DNA from: Theobroma cacao
Taxonomy: Eukaryota > Streptophyta > Magnoliopsida > Malvales > Malvaceae
Assembly: GCF_000208745.1 (NCBI RefSeq)
Contig: NC_030850.1
Span: 4,815,817-4,879,816, forward strand
Reading direction: 5' to 3'
DNA: 64,000 bases
Shown: positions 11,325-22,600 of the stretch, piece after piece
Position numbering within the stretch: the first letter of the stretch is position 1
Layout: the number at the start of each line of letters is the position of its first letter
The notes under the pieces: model-generated
Databases searched by the model: none
What the model saw: the letters and a program-made list of their open reading frames with translations, nothing else
What the model was told of the DNA's origin: nothing
Translations under genes and position numbers: made by a program

Positions 11325-12850
11325 GGTTTTAGGATCAGCCATGAGCTATATATGAGATACATCCTAGGCTATTCATAAAGTTGCAAAGAAAGGTTTGCGG
11401 TTGCATCATTTTTAACAGCATATTGTTCAAGATTTGAGTTTTAATGATTACGAGATAATCTCAGATTTAAGATAACTCAAACCCAATTTTTATAACATTT
11501 TCATCCCATGACCCAGCAATATACTAATAATTTCTTTTCACCCCAAAGATCCCATCTCATTGATCTGCTCACTTCCCAAAGTGATAGTAAAACAGTAGAA
11601 AATGCTTTAATTTCTTTGTTTGAAGAAATTCAAGAGGATTAAATAAATTCTCCCTCCCCCAAATTGCCAAGTAGTATTGAATTAAATAGGTACCACACTA
11701 AGCAACCAACACTAGATATGACTTATTTATTGAGGATGATGACAAAGGATCCGCTCAAAAAGAGGCAGCTCCATCCACCAGTTTGATTCGAAGCGTCGGG
11801 TGAGTAGCCATTTTGATTAAATGCCGGTGCAACTAGATTTCAGAATTTTGTATACGCTACCGTAATATTATATGAACACAATATAGATTTAAACAAGTTT
11901 GGATTTATGTTAATCGTGTTTTGTATATTAATCATATTGACATGATTAAAATACGAATAAATCGTGTCAAATTTGCTTAATTCATTTAAGACATATCTAA
12001 GACACTAATACTTAATCGTGTTATCGTATTACGCGTATAACTTATGATCTGTTTATTTTATTGTGTTCACTTATCATGTAGATACGTTTATTACATGGTT
12101 AATACTCATTTATTAATATATATAAATACTAATATTTTATTATTATTAAGATTTATTAGTATTGAATTTTATTATATTTGTTAAATATTATGATATTTAT
12201 ATTGTTTTGTTATAAATTTGAATATTAGAATCATATTTTACTTGTATATATTTCAATTTAATCGTATTAATATGTATTAATCATATCAATCGTATAAACA
12301 AATCATAAATCATATAAATTTTAATCGTATTAATCATGTTATATCGTATAAAATTTGACCTGACACATTTAACAAAAATATTAATCGTGTCATATGACAT
12401 GATTATTAAATGAATCCGTATACGTATTCAAGATCTTGACAAAATTAATCAATCGTGTCATATTTTTATTTATTGGTATAATTATTAATATCCTGAGTTT
12501 ACACAATATGATTAAAATATAAATACACGAATTACCAAATTTAGGTACAACTATCACTTCTATTCACAACCACACTTCATATTCTTCCAAAAAGCCATTT
12601 AATTAAAGATGCGCTTTTATATTATAAATATATGTTTAGCTTAGAAACCAAGCTCCAACGTGAATGAAAAGAACGAAGTCTAAAATAAATAAACACATAA
12701 AGAAAACCTTCAATGTGACATCGATGTTAATCAATCATTTTGTTTATTCTACAAAATGTGGTGAAGACATGAGACTTTGATTGGAAGAAAGCTTGAGCGT
12801 CCCTTGATTATTAATTATGTGGTAGCATATGGTAAAATTGTACCATGCCA
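11325..12850. repeat. Repeat A, copy 2, interrupted by a MITE-like element
   Basis: Direct repeat of 1-840. Homology is continuous to about 11833, is broken by a ~0.7 kb element (11834-12543), and resumes at about 12552 (TATTCACAACC.CACTTCATATTC, then GCCATTTAATTAAAGATG). Together with R1 it forms a larger R-A block. Confidence 0.8.
11834..12543. mobile_element. MITE-like element with imperfect terminal inverted repeats
   Basis: The left end TAGATTTCAGAATTTTGTAT and the right end read in reverse (TAAATTTGGTAATTCGTGTA) form imperfect inverted repeats. It is flanked by GGTGCAAC and GGTACAAC, an 8-bp target-site duplication with one mismatch, suggesting a hAT-type MITE. The uninterrupted site at about 540 (copy 1 of repeat A) supports insertion. 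The interior is AT-rich with many TAATCGTGTT/ATATCGTAT words. Related ends occur at 31692 and perhaps 50741. Confidence 0.65.
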
Positions 12851-14499
12851 TAATAATTCTATTTATTCCATTCCTTCTTGTCATGGGTTTTCTCCTCCAG
12901 TAACTTTTTTATGCTACCACTTTTTTGTTCTCTCACTCATCTCAAGAATATGAATCATTCTTAACATAAAGATCTTGGAAAAAGTTGATGAGTAGAGTAC
13001 CAAGGTATTGTCTTTTCTTTTGAGAGTTAACCAAACTACAGACAGGGAAAGTAGACCGAGAACAGTTAACAGGGAAGTTGTTACTTCTTTCCACAGTGGA
13101 AGTAGACAAAATTCACAGCCTTTACAATAGTGAAAACTGTTGGCAAAATAATGAAGTATATGACAAATATAATTAGTTTGAGGCGTGATTTATTGTTTTT
13201 AAGAATAAATTTTATTTTTAAAAATATAAAATTCCATATAAAAGAACTAAAGTGGTTATCTCTAAGATTAAAAAGATTTTTCTTAATTAGTTTGTACAAA
13301 CTATCAAAAATACTAAAAATAGCATAAAATCGAGAGGTGTGTTTTGAATGATTAAATCAAAATACAAAAAAAAAAAGGAAAAATTAAAAGGTGTGTTGCT
13401 GATTTGAATGACTTTGGTGCATGGTATTTATTCGCTTAGGATAGAGAAAAATAAAATTGACTATCAAGAGATAAAATATCACTTGGACTTAGCCTATAGG
13501 GAGTTTGTTTTTTCACAAGTTTTGATCCAATCTTATGTGTGTGCGGAAATCCCCATTGTACTTATAATGAGTTTGCTTATATAAAATACTAAAATCTTTT
13601 GTATTTACATAATGTGAGATAGAAATTTTATAAAATATCACTATTTTTCAAACAAATCAACTTTCCAAAATCAAAATTGGTTGTTTCATTATTTAAAATT
13701 TGGTAGATTTTAATGCTCAAAAACTTAAATTAAGGAAAATCTGTTTTGCTTGTTACAGCAAATACCTTGGATTTGCATGTCTTGGACTGTCTAATTATTA
13801 CTAAAATTGTTTCTCTCCTCGCTGATGCTGAAGCCATTGCCTTTCTATTTTTGGGAAAAGAGATGTGCTGTGGGCTTCCATCTCAAGCAATTGAGATACA
13901 TACATCATCCATACATGAGCTTTGTTGCATCTCACCCCTTTTGCCACCCTTTGACCCAGATACCCATCATATAACATAACAAACTGTGAAACAGTTGAGA
14001 GGCTCTTCGGAGTGCTACGTGGCACTCCATCAGCCTCTTCAATTCCTTTTTGTTTTCTTATAGCCTTTTGCAATATGGTGCTTCAGCCTTTGGGCGCCTT
14101 AACAAGATCAAGGAAAAAAAAAAGAGTTGAAGAAAAAATATACCAAAACAGAAAATAGAGGAGGAATTCGGTTAAAAAAATTCAAAATTTTATTATAATT
14201 TTTTTATATTATATATTATATTATTTTTAAAAGATAATATCTAATATTTTACATTAAATTGAATAATAAAAATACAATGAAATCTGATTGCATCATAAAA
14301 AAAAAAATCTCCTTTCTTTCTAAAAAAAGTAAATAAAGAAAGTCAGCACATTTCCATCACTTCTCTGTTCCAAGGAAAATACAATAATCTGACGGCCGGT
14401 GGGCCCCACTCATAAGAAAAGCCCTACCGCATGTTTGGTAGGGGACAGTATTCCTTACAAAATTTTCTCTCCTCATTTTGTTCGTTTTTTAGGAAGGGA
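12851..14499. other. Intergenic, no supported gene
   Basis: Includes two overlapping frames on opposite strands at 13746-14073. The minus-strand one (90 codons) has fairly normal composition but no domain I recognise. It overlaps a short hairpin at 13995-14042. It could be a gene remnant; I do not annotate it as coding. Confidence 0.35.
13995..14042. repeat. Short imperfect hairpin
   Basis: TTGAGAGGCTCTTCGGAGTGC pairs with the reverse complement ending GCCTCTTCAA around a TACGTG loop. The inner GGAGTGC/GCACTCC and outer GAGGCT/AGCCTC stems are perfect and are separated by an internal loop. Probably incidental or a small foldback. Confidence 0.55.
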
Positions 14500-15620
14500 T
14501 TGCCATTCCAAAGAATGACTATTTCTCCAAACTTAGTAAAAATTTGGAATAATTAATATCACTTTTTTCATGATATTAGCTATTTCACACTCATAAAAGT
14601 AAAGTTTAAATATTTTATATTAAAATGTCCTTATTTACTTTCAAAAATTACAAACTTAAACTTATAAAATTAATATTTTAAATTAAAAATTAAAAATTAT
14701 TAATATTTTCATATTTTAATTATAGTAAATTTAAATTATAAATACAATAATAATTATTATAAAAATTAAATTTTAAATTATTAAGTGAAAATATAAATTA
14801 AAAAATGAAACATACAATTAGAGAAAAAAATAAATCTTATTATAATAAAAAGTTTAAGTTTTAAACTATATATTATAAAATATTTTGAACTTAAACATTA
14901 ATTAAAAGTAATAATATTTTAATCATAATAATATTTAAATTTTAAATAACATATTCATATTTTAAAATTTTAATGATTAAATGATAAATAAAATATTAAT
15001 ATTTAAATGATCAAGTATTAATATTTTAAATAAAAATATAAATTATTAATATTTAAAACATAAAATTAAATAAAAATAAATAATCACAATAACATTTAAA
15101 TTATAAATACAATATTAATATTTTAGGAATTTAATAGTTAATTGATAAGTAAAAATATTATTATTTAAATGATAAATTATTAATATTATAAATAAAATAT
15201 AAATTATTAATATTTAAAAATAAAAAATAAAATAATCATAAAAATCATAATAACATTTTATTATTATAAATTAAATATTATTATTTTTAATATTAATGAT
15301 TAAATTATAAATAAATTTAATATTTTAAATAAATTATAAATTATTAATATTTAAAAATAAAATAATTTAAAAATAAATAATCATAATAAACATTAAAAGT
15401 ATAAATAAATATTACTATTTTATAATATTAATAATTAGATTATAAATAAAATATTAATATTTTAAAAATAAAATAAATAAATATATATAATAAAAATATT
15501 TTTATTTTTTTATCCTCTATTATTTTCTTTTTTTAAAATTATTTTTAAAATCAAACATTGTAATAAATTATAATAAATATTCCTACACTATTTTATTAAT
15601 TGTACTAAATTTAATAATAA
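14500..15620. repeat. Extremely AT-rich low-complexity block
   Basis: About 1.1 kb made almost only of A and T, with recurring ATTAATATTT, AATAAAATATT and TTATAAATTA words and slipped-repeat structure. No coding frame. The left flank (GCATGTTTGGTAGGGG at about 14430) resembles ends of some plant transposable elements, but no convincing partner end was found. It may be a degenerate element or a matrix-attachment-like region. Confidence 0.6.
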
Positions 15621-16639
15621 TGATTTTATTTTATTTTTATCTATTTTTATCTACTTCGAAGTAAACAGTGTTAAACTTGAAATCATCCGGTGGGCAGATT
15701 CCCTTGACAGGACACTGACCAACTTTTCCTATCTGTCAATGTTCTACGAGATTCAGTCTCATGTCGAAACGTGGCCCAACTGTACAGGGTACCCATTGTA
15801 CCTACTTTCTAATTACCCTCTGTAAAAGCACCTTCTTTCTTAAGACATTCCCCTCTCGTAGAATCTGTTTTTATGTTTTAACTTTTCCGCCTTTTTTTTT
15901 CTTTTGGATAATAGTCGCCTGTCGCCCAAAAGTCCATTAACCGTGCCGGAAAAGATCCCTAATTCAATTAAATAATATAATTAAATTAAAATATTCGATA
16001 TTTAAATAATCTTCTACGAACCAACTCCATAGGAATCAGCGCCGCCTCTTACTGGCTACAGAGAAAAGAATGAATTAGTTTTTTCCCTTATTTTGTCGTT
16101 TTGTTGATTGCTTTGCAAATAGTACTCAACACACTGATGAATGACACGTGTCACGAGAGGGTCCATGGGCTCCACCTCTGCTCTGAGTTTATTTATGTTC
16201 GTGCGGATTTCGTGGAAAACGAAATGAGGAAGTCGAGACTCTGAGACCGCTCAGGGCATTGGCCGTTGGGCGCAGTGGACGAACGTCGTGTTGGCGCAAA
16301 AATGGCGTGCATGAGGGTGGTGGGTCCGCGTTTTGGTCGCCTAATGGCCTTTTTTCTCTTCAGATATGTCCCCCAATAGGGTGACGTATACGTTTTTCTC
16401 CTTTGTTGCGTTGACTGTTTTGCCCTTGAACGCAATGTATAATGTTAAGAAAGTTTCTGATAAAGTATTAATATAATAGGAGTAATTAGAGATAATTAAT
16501 TAATGACCAATGAGCCATATATAATTAGTTTTTACAAATGATTTAGGTTAATGGATAATGAGTTTGAACTAGGTGTCATGGATGAATTGTTTTAAATGGT
16601 TTAAAATGTACGCAAATGATGCAAGCTCTCAAGATAAAA
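15621..16639. other. Intergenic, higher GC, no supported gene
   Basis: The base composition rises sharply from the preceding AT-rich block. A basic 80-codon minus-strand frame (16193-16435) has no domain. A perfect TGACACGTGTCA palindrome with a G-box core lies at 16142-16153. No start, splice or domain evidence for a gene. Confidence 0.4.
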
Positions 16640-18064
16640 TTGCATCATTTTTTATTTAAAAATATATATAATTTTTTCATTCAAAGACTATTAGATTATT
16701 CGACTCTTTATCTCTTCCCTTTGAAAATATTGTTTTTTACCTGTTCATAGAGCATTTTTTTATCCTTCAATTCTATGAATATTAAACTTGATTGATTTTC
16801 ATATTAAATGCAACGTTCATCGATAAATTAAATATTTATGAATAGATAGATTTTTATTGTGCTCATTGCACTGCTCTTCTACCTATAAAGAAGAGAGATC
16901 CAGAGCAATATCTCAATCTTAGTATCTCTCATGGAGAGTCTTATATTAATAAAGAATTTGATAAACTTTGATACTACCTGTCATAAAACCCACACTTTTA
17001 GCTCAATAGATATGCTTATTAGCTTATGTGAGTACTAATCTTTATCGAGTTGTTGAATCGACTGTTTTGTAAATAAATTGAATAATGATAAATAAATATT
17101 TACTATCATTAGCATTATTTGAAGTCTAATATTAGTACTTTTATAATAACAAGATATTGATAAAAACAACGTACCTAAGCATTTGATTCATTAGTTGATC
17201 ATAATCTCCTTCTTAAAAAGAGTAAGATTTAAATTTCCTTCCCAAAATATATATAAGAAAGATTTTGATAAAGATAAATAAGTATTTTTAGTAAGTATTG
17301 TGAAATTTTGAATATATTTAATCACATATTGCATTTTATAGAGAAATTTTGTATTTCCATGAATACTAAACTTTATTGAGTTGATAGAGAAAATATTTGA
17401 TCAATTAATTGAATTCATGAATTTTTTTGTTATCAATAATATTTGAAGTAACCAATACCAAACACTTGCAAAATAAAAAGTGATGTTGATAAGGATTAGA
17501 AAAGTGTAAATATAGTAAGTATCATGGAATTAAAATATGTTCATTGTATTGCAATTTACAGAATATTTCTAAAAATTCATAATATTAGAAAAATAAATGG
17601 TATTGATAAAGATGTACAAGTATCTTTGTTAGGTATTTTGAAATCTTGAATATGTTTAATTACACATTACATTTTACGAAGAATTTTTGTACTTCCATGA
17701 ATATTAAACTTTAGTATGTTCTTAAAGTAAATATTTGATCAATTAATTAAATTTACGTGTCCTTATTAGCCCTGGTAAGATTTGAACTAACCAATACTAG
17801 CACTTGCAAATAAAAATGATATTGATAAAAATTACAAAAGTGCAAGTATAATAAGTATCCGAAATTCAAATATATTAATTACATTGCATTTTATAGAACA
17901 TTTATTAACTTCTATGATATTAGTAAAATAAATGGTATTGATAAAGATACCAAGTATTTTTAGTAAGTACCTTATAATTTTGAATATATTTAGTCATACA
18001 TTACATTTTGTAGAGAACTTTTGTACTTTATGAATATATATTAAACTTTATTGTTGTTAAAATA
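16640..18064. repeat. Satellite-like tandem array, upstream of AGO5-like copy 1
   Basis: A unit of roughly 330-345 bp recurs, recognised by CATGAATATTAAACTTTATTG (near 16790, 17375, 17705, 18040), ATTAATTGAATT, AAGATTTGAAGT and AGTAAGTATTGTGAAAT. Each unit appears to be a dimer of two related halves: one has TTTATAGAGAA..TTTGTACTTCCATGAATATTAAAC, the other TTTATAGAACATTT...CTTCTATGATATTAGTAAAA. The array resumes after a LINE fragment at about 18786-19000. A second array of the same family lies at 32130-33300 before the other AGO5-like copy. Confidence 0.7.
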
Positions 18065-18785
18065 AATATTTTTTTTCTTATGAAGAGCAGCATTCATTTC
18101 ATATCATGATAAATGAACAAAAGACAGTCAATGGAGCAAATAAATCTCCAGCCACCAATAAAACAGACTTGCAGAACACCAAAAAATACATCTGCAGGGA
18201 CTACATCCTCCTGCAAACCCCAGCAACCGACATTTACAAGCCCCCAAACCTCACAGAGATTAGCATAACGTCATACCACAATGCAGACGATCTAGTCAAA
18301 AGAACAAAACAGAACTAACCCCTATACATCAAAAAGAAATCATTCACAGAGACAGTAGAAACAATGGCAAAAGCAGGAAAACAGTCCCCTGAAACATAAA
18401 TCTCCCCATTTGGATCACTTACAGATATTGTCGAAATCCAAAGGGCAAGCACGTTTAGCCATCTGGACAATCCAGGCCAGCCTCGTACCAGCTCGCAACT
18501 TCATCACCAGCATCTGAAAGAACCCACAGAGGATGCATCTCTCTCTGAACCCAAGCCTTTGCCAAAGAATCTGCTACTTCATTTGCAGATCTTTGTATTT
18601 TCTGACAACTTCACTGCTTCAGCTTTGACTTGAACAACTCCAAACGCATCATGGTAGATCTATATTTCCAAGACACAGTAGATGGCTCCTTAGCCCACTT
18701 CACCACATTCTCCGAATTGCTCTCCACAATAATACCATCAACACTACCCCATTTAGATGCCACAACAATTTGAAAAACCTTTTTT
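18065..18785 (-). mobile_element. 5'-truncated LINE fragment (RNase H-like end and A-rich tail)
   Basis: Read on the minus strand, the sequence encodes an RNase H-like segment (VVASKWGSVDGIIVESNSEN, then SANEVADSLAKAWVQREM) ending at a stop at 18455-18457. This is the usual C-terminus of plant LINE or reverse-transcriptase-derived RNase H domains. An in-frame stop at 18611-18613 breaks the frame. About 390 bp of 3' untranslated sequence follows and ends in an A-rich tail near 18065-18078. It interrupts the satellite-like array. Confidence 0.65.
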
Positions 18786-19000
18786 ATTAATTCAATGAAT
18801 TTATGAATTCTTAATATCATCAATAAGATTTGAAGTTGTAGATACCAGCATTTGCAAAATAAAAGTGTTGTTGGTAAAGATTAAATAAGTGCGAGAATAG
18901 TAAATAATGTGAACACTTAAATTGTTTAATTTCACTTTACTATACAGTCGAGATTCAATATTATATTTTGAAAACATGCATCCTTCCTTGTTACGAAATT
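18786..19000. repeat. Satellite-like array, continuation after the LINE fragment
   Basis: Carries the array words TTAATTCAATGAATTTATGAATTCTTAAT, AATAAGATTTGAAGTTG and CCAGCATTTGCAAAATAAAAGTG in phase with the unit interrupted at 18064. Confidence 0.6.
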
Positions 19001-19603
19001 AATGACTTTTACTAAGACCTCAACATCCTCCTCAATGTGAAATTAATGACTCACTGTTAAAACTATGACAATCTCACCTACTCTAATAAGAGTCTGTTAA
19101 TTTTAATGACATATCGTTATTACCAATTTACCAGCAGAGTCATTCGGATACCAACTATATCAGTTTATTCCGACTTGCAAAATTTGCCCTCTAACCTTAC
19201 AGTTTTATCCCCGTGAAAAGTATCTCACATGTTAAAAATGATGTCAACCCTTCAAAATGCCAAAGCAGGTCAAAGTCGATAGACGTTTTCGTACAAAAAC
19301 AAAAGAAGAAACAAAAGGTCATAAAGACTCATCCGACATTTGTTAGAAGAATGAGGGCAAATTCTTCGTTTAAAGCCACGTCATAGCCGTCACTGTCCTT
19401 GCACCTATAAAATCACTCATTGTATACGCACGTCTTACCAAGTCTTCTCTCTGTGGCTTTTATAAAGAAAGGCTCACTTCTCTTCAACTGGTTTTTCGGA
19501 GCGTCATTTCGAAAGTCTCTACTGCTAACGGTATCATCTTTGTAATCAGTTTCTCGCCTTTTGAAATTTCATCTTGACACAATCTCTCTACCGTTTAACG
19601 GCA
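19001..19603 (+). promoter_or_regulatory. Promoter and 5' UTR of AGO5-like copy 1
   Basis: From about 19225 the sequence is closely related to the region before copy 2 (from about 33405). A TATA box (TATAAAAT, 19406-19413) lies about 190 bp before the start codon, matching TATAAAAT at 33574-33581. Conserved blocks include CGTTTTCGTACAAAAA and AAGACTCATCCGACATTTTGTT-like sequence. No 5' UTR intron is needed to reach the start codon. Confidence 0.55.
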
Positions 19604-22600
19604 ATGTCTGGACGTGGCGGTCGCCGACGTGGCCCGGGACAGGACTCCGGTAGCGGTCAACCGTCGCCGTCTCTCTCTCGCGGTGGCGGCAGTCGTAGAG
19701 GAAGAGGTCGTGTACCCTCTGGTCCTCCTCCTTATTCCTCTTACACTCCGCCTCGTCCTCAGGTGGCTCCTACTCAGCCACCTCCTCCTTCGGCTCCGTC
19801 GACGTCTACGGCTCCGGCGTATCATCCTTTGTCGAGTTCTGGTGCGGAATCACTGATGAGAGAGGTCTCGCAAAAGCTTACATTGGAGCCAGAGTCTGCG
19901 ACGACTGCGCCTCTTCTTCCTCCGTCGTCGTCAAAGGCGATTAGATCAGCCCAAAGGCCAGGTGTAGGTCGGGACGGTGAAAAATGCAAAGTCAGAGCCA
20001 ATCATTTCCTCGTTAAGTTTGCTGACAAAGATCTTCATCACTACGATGTAACTCTCTCTCTCTTCTCTTTTCCTCTCTGTCTTTCCTATTGATTTTTGGC
20101 CACTCCTACTCTTGTCATTTGCTGGCCTTCCTCTGTTGTTTTAATCGTTTTATTTTTGTAAGTTTTTTCTATCTCTGTCTTTTTTTAATTTTCTAGTAAA
20201 AATTTTTCTGTTCGTGGAAGGCTTATAGTAATTTCTTTTATAGATTTTTTATTTTAATTTATGTTAGAAGCAATTATGGAAGATTTTAACTCTTTATTAT
20301 ATGCTTAAATTATTTACGCTATTCTGTTTATTCCTCATTCTTTGAGTTTTAGTGGTTTCTTCTGTTTGGTTATTTATTTACCTCAATTCCATTTCTGTTT
20401 TCCTTTGCATTTTTTTCCGTTCTCTCTTTTTTTGAGAGCTTTTTTCCCTACTCTTTTAATGGCTTTTGGTACTTTATTACGGGTTATAGGTTTCTATAAC
20501 TCCTGAGGTAACCTCAAAGAAGACGAACAGAATTATAATGCAACAACTCACTGACTTGTACAAGCAGTCACACCTTGGTGGCCGGTGTCCAGCCTACGAT
20601 GGCCGCAAGGGCTTGTACGCAGCTGGTGCTCTGCCTTTTGAGTCGAAGGAGTTTTTTGTTAAGATAATCGATGAAGACCAAGGTCGTGGTTCATCCAGTT
20701 CAGCAACGTAATATTGTTTTATATTATGATGGTGTCTATATGCAATTTCGTTTTTATTTAGTATCATTGTTGTCTAAGGGTTATTTGTTTGGTTGTCTGT
20801 TATTGCAGGAAGGAATGGCAATATAAGGTGGCGGTCAAATTGGTATCGAAACCTGATCTTCATTATTTGCGGGAGTTCTTGCTTCGAAGGCATTTCGAAG
20901 CTCCTCAAGAAACTATTCAAGTGCTGGATGTTGTTCTTAGGGCTAAACCATCAGAGAAGTACTCGCCTGTTGATAATCTATAGAATGTTCAGCATTTGTT
21001 GTTAATATATTGCTGAAACTAAACTTATATGCCTCTGTAGCGGATTAATCTATTTGAAACGTCCTTTTGCAGTTATACTGTGGTGGGAAGGTCATTTTTC
21101 CACCCAGATTTAGGTCCAAAAGGAGAGCTTGGTAATGGAATAGATTACTGGATGGGGTATTATCAGAGTCTTCGACCCACTCAAATGGGTTTATCTCTTA
21201 ATATTGGTAGCTATTCCATGCTTGTTGTTCCTTCAGATTTGTGTAGCCACTTGTACTTAATGTTTTAGTTGTAGTTGTATTATCAGAGTCTTCGGCCCAC
21301 TCAAATGGGTTTTTTCTTTTCAAATCTCTGGTTTTGCTTTACAGATGTGTCTGCTCGATCATTCTATGAGCCACTTTTAGTTACGGACTTTGTTACCAAA
21401 CATTTCAAGCGTACAAGCTTGAAAAGGCCTCTGTCTGATCAAGATTGTGTTAAAGTATTATTCTCCTTATCCTTCTGTTCTTACTATTTCTGTGTATAGT
21501 CACTTATTTGTTTCAAAGTGTTTTATATCATCAAAGTGGTTGAAACTTCTTATATGTTGTTTCTATTTCCATGATTTTTAGCTGACAACGGCATTGAAAG
21601 GGGTGAAGGTGCGACTTATCCACATGGCGTATGCAAAAACTTGCAAGATCGTTGGCATATCCAGATTGCCAATAAGCGAGTTAACGTGAGTTTGTTATAA
21701 TTGCTCATAATTATTCGAAGCTATTTGAAATACTAAAGTACCTTTTTTGGGCCAGTATGGTAGAACTGTTTTTGGGTGATCTCTGTTCAGTCACAATTCG
21801 ATTGCTTGTGGCAGTCCCATATGTTTACTACCCAAATAAGTTCCATATTCAAATCGATCAGAGTTAATAATCAACTTGTTGCAGAATATATTTCATGCTA
21901 GATATGTGAGTCAATAGCTACCATCATCGCCGTGCAAAGAACCCGTCTGGATAATTCTGAAAAGTAGATTATAAAGTATTTGAATGGGATTGTGAGGGAT
22001 ATCTCAGGGAAAAAGAGGTGCTTTACAAGATGAGGATTTCTGTAATAAGAAAAATAATTATATAACATTTGATTCCAGAACCTTATTTTCTCTGTTATAT
22101 TGTCATCAATGATGTAATTCTCTTTTTTTTTTTTTTATTAATCTAACTCCTTTTCTCTCTTCCTATTTAGTTCTATTATACTTTTGTGCAATTTTTGGTT
22201 TTGTTAGGTTTACTCTTGACGACAAGAAAACAAATGTGTCTGTGGTTCAGTATTTCCTTGAAAAATACGAAATTGTGCTTAAACATCCATCGTTGCCTGC
22301 CCTTCAATCTGGAAGTGAAGCAAAACCTATTTACTTGCCAATGGAGGTTCAGTTTATATGGATATGGAATTATTTTCTTCTTATTGCTTTTTTACCACTT
22401 TCTATACTGATATTTTTTACCCTTCTCCCCTATATGATTTTGTTTGTTATGCAGCTGTGCCAGATTGTTGAAGGACAGAGATACACAAAAAAGCTAAATG
22501 ATCAACAAGTGAGAGCTCTGTTGAAAGCAACCTGTAAACGTCCACCTGATAGGGAGAGGGATATTAGAAGGGTACAGCAACATTGAGATACTCACTTTTT

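Noticed and set aside
13801..14073. 90-codon minus-strand frame
   Set aside because: Composition is protein-like but there is no recognised domain, homologue or splice context, and the true ends are unclear. It may be a remnant; not annotated as coding.
16193..16435. Basic 80-codon minus-strand frame in a GC-richer island
   Set aside because: No domain and no supporting signals; arginine/serine richness comes from local composition.
20930..20983. Apparent continuation KYSPVDNL and stop in AGO5-like copy 1 exon 3
   Set aside because: The donor GT lies within AAGTAC; splicing to 21073 gives [14 protein letters not shown] as in AGO5, so the stop is intronic.
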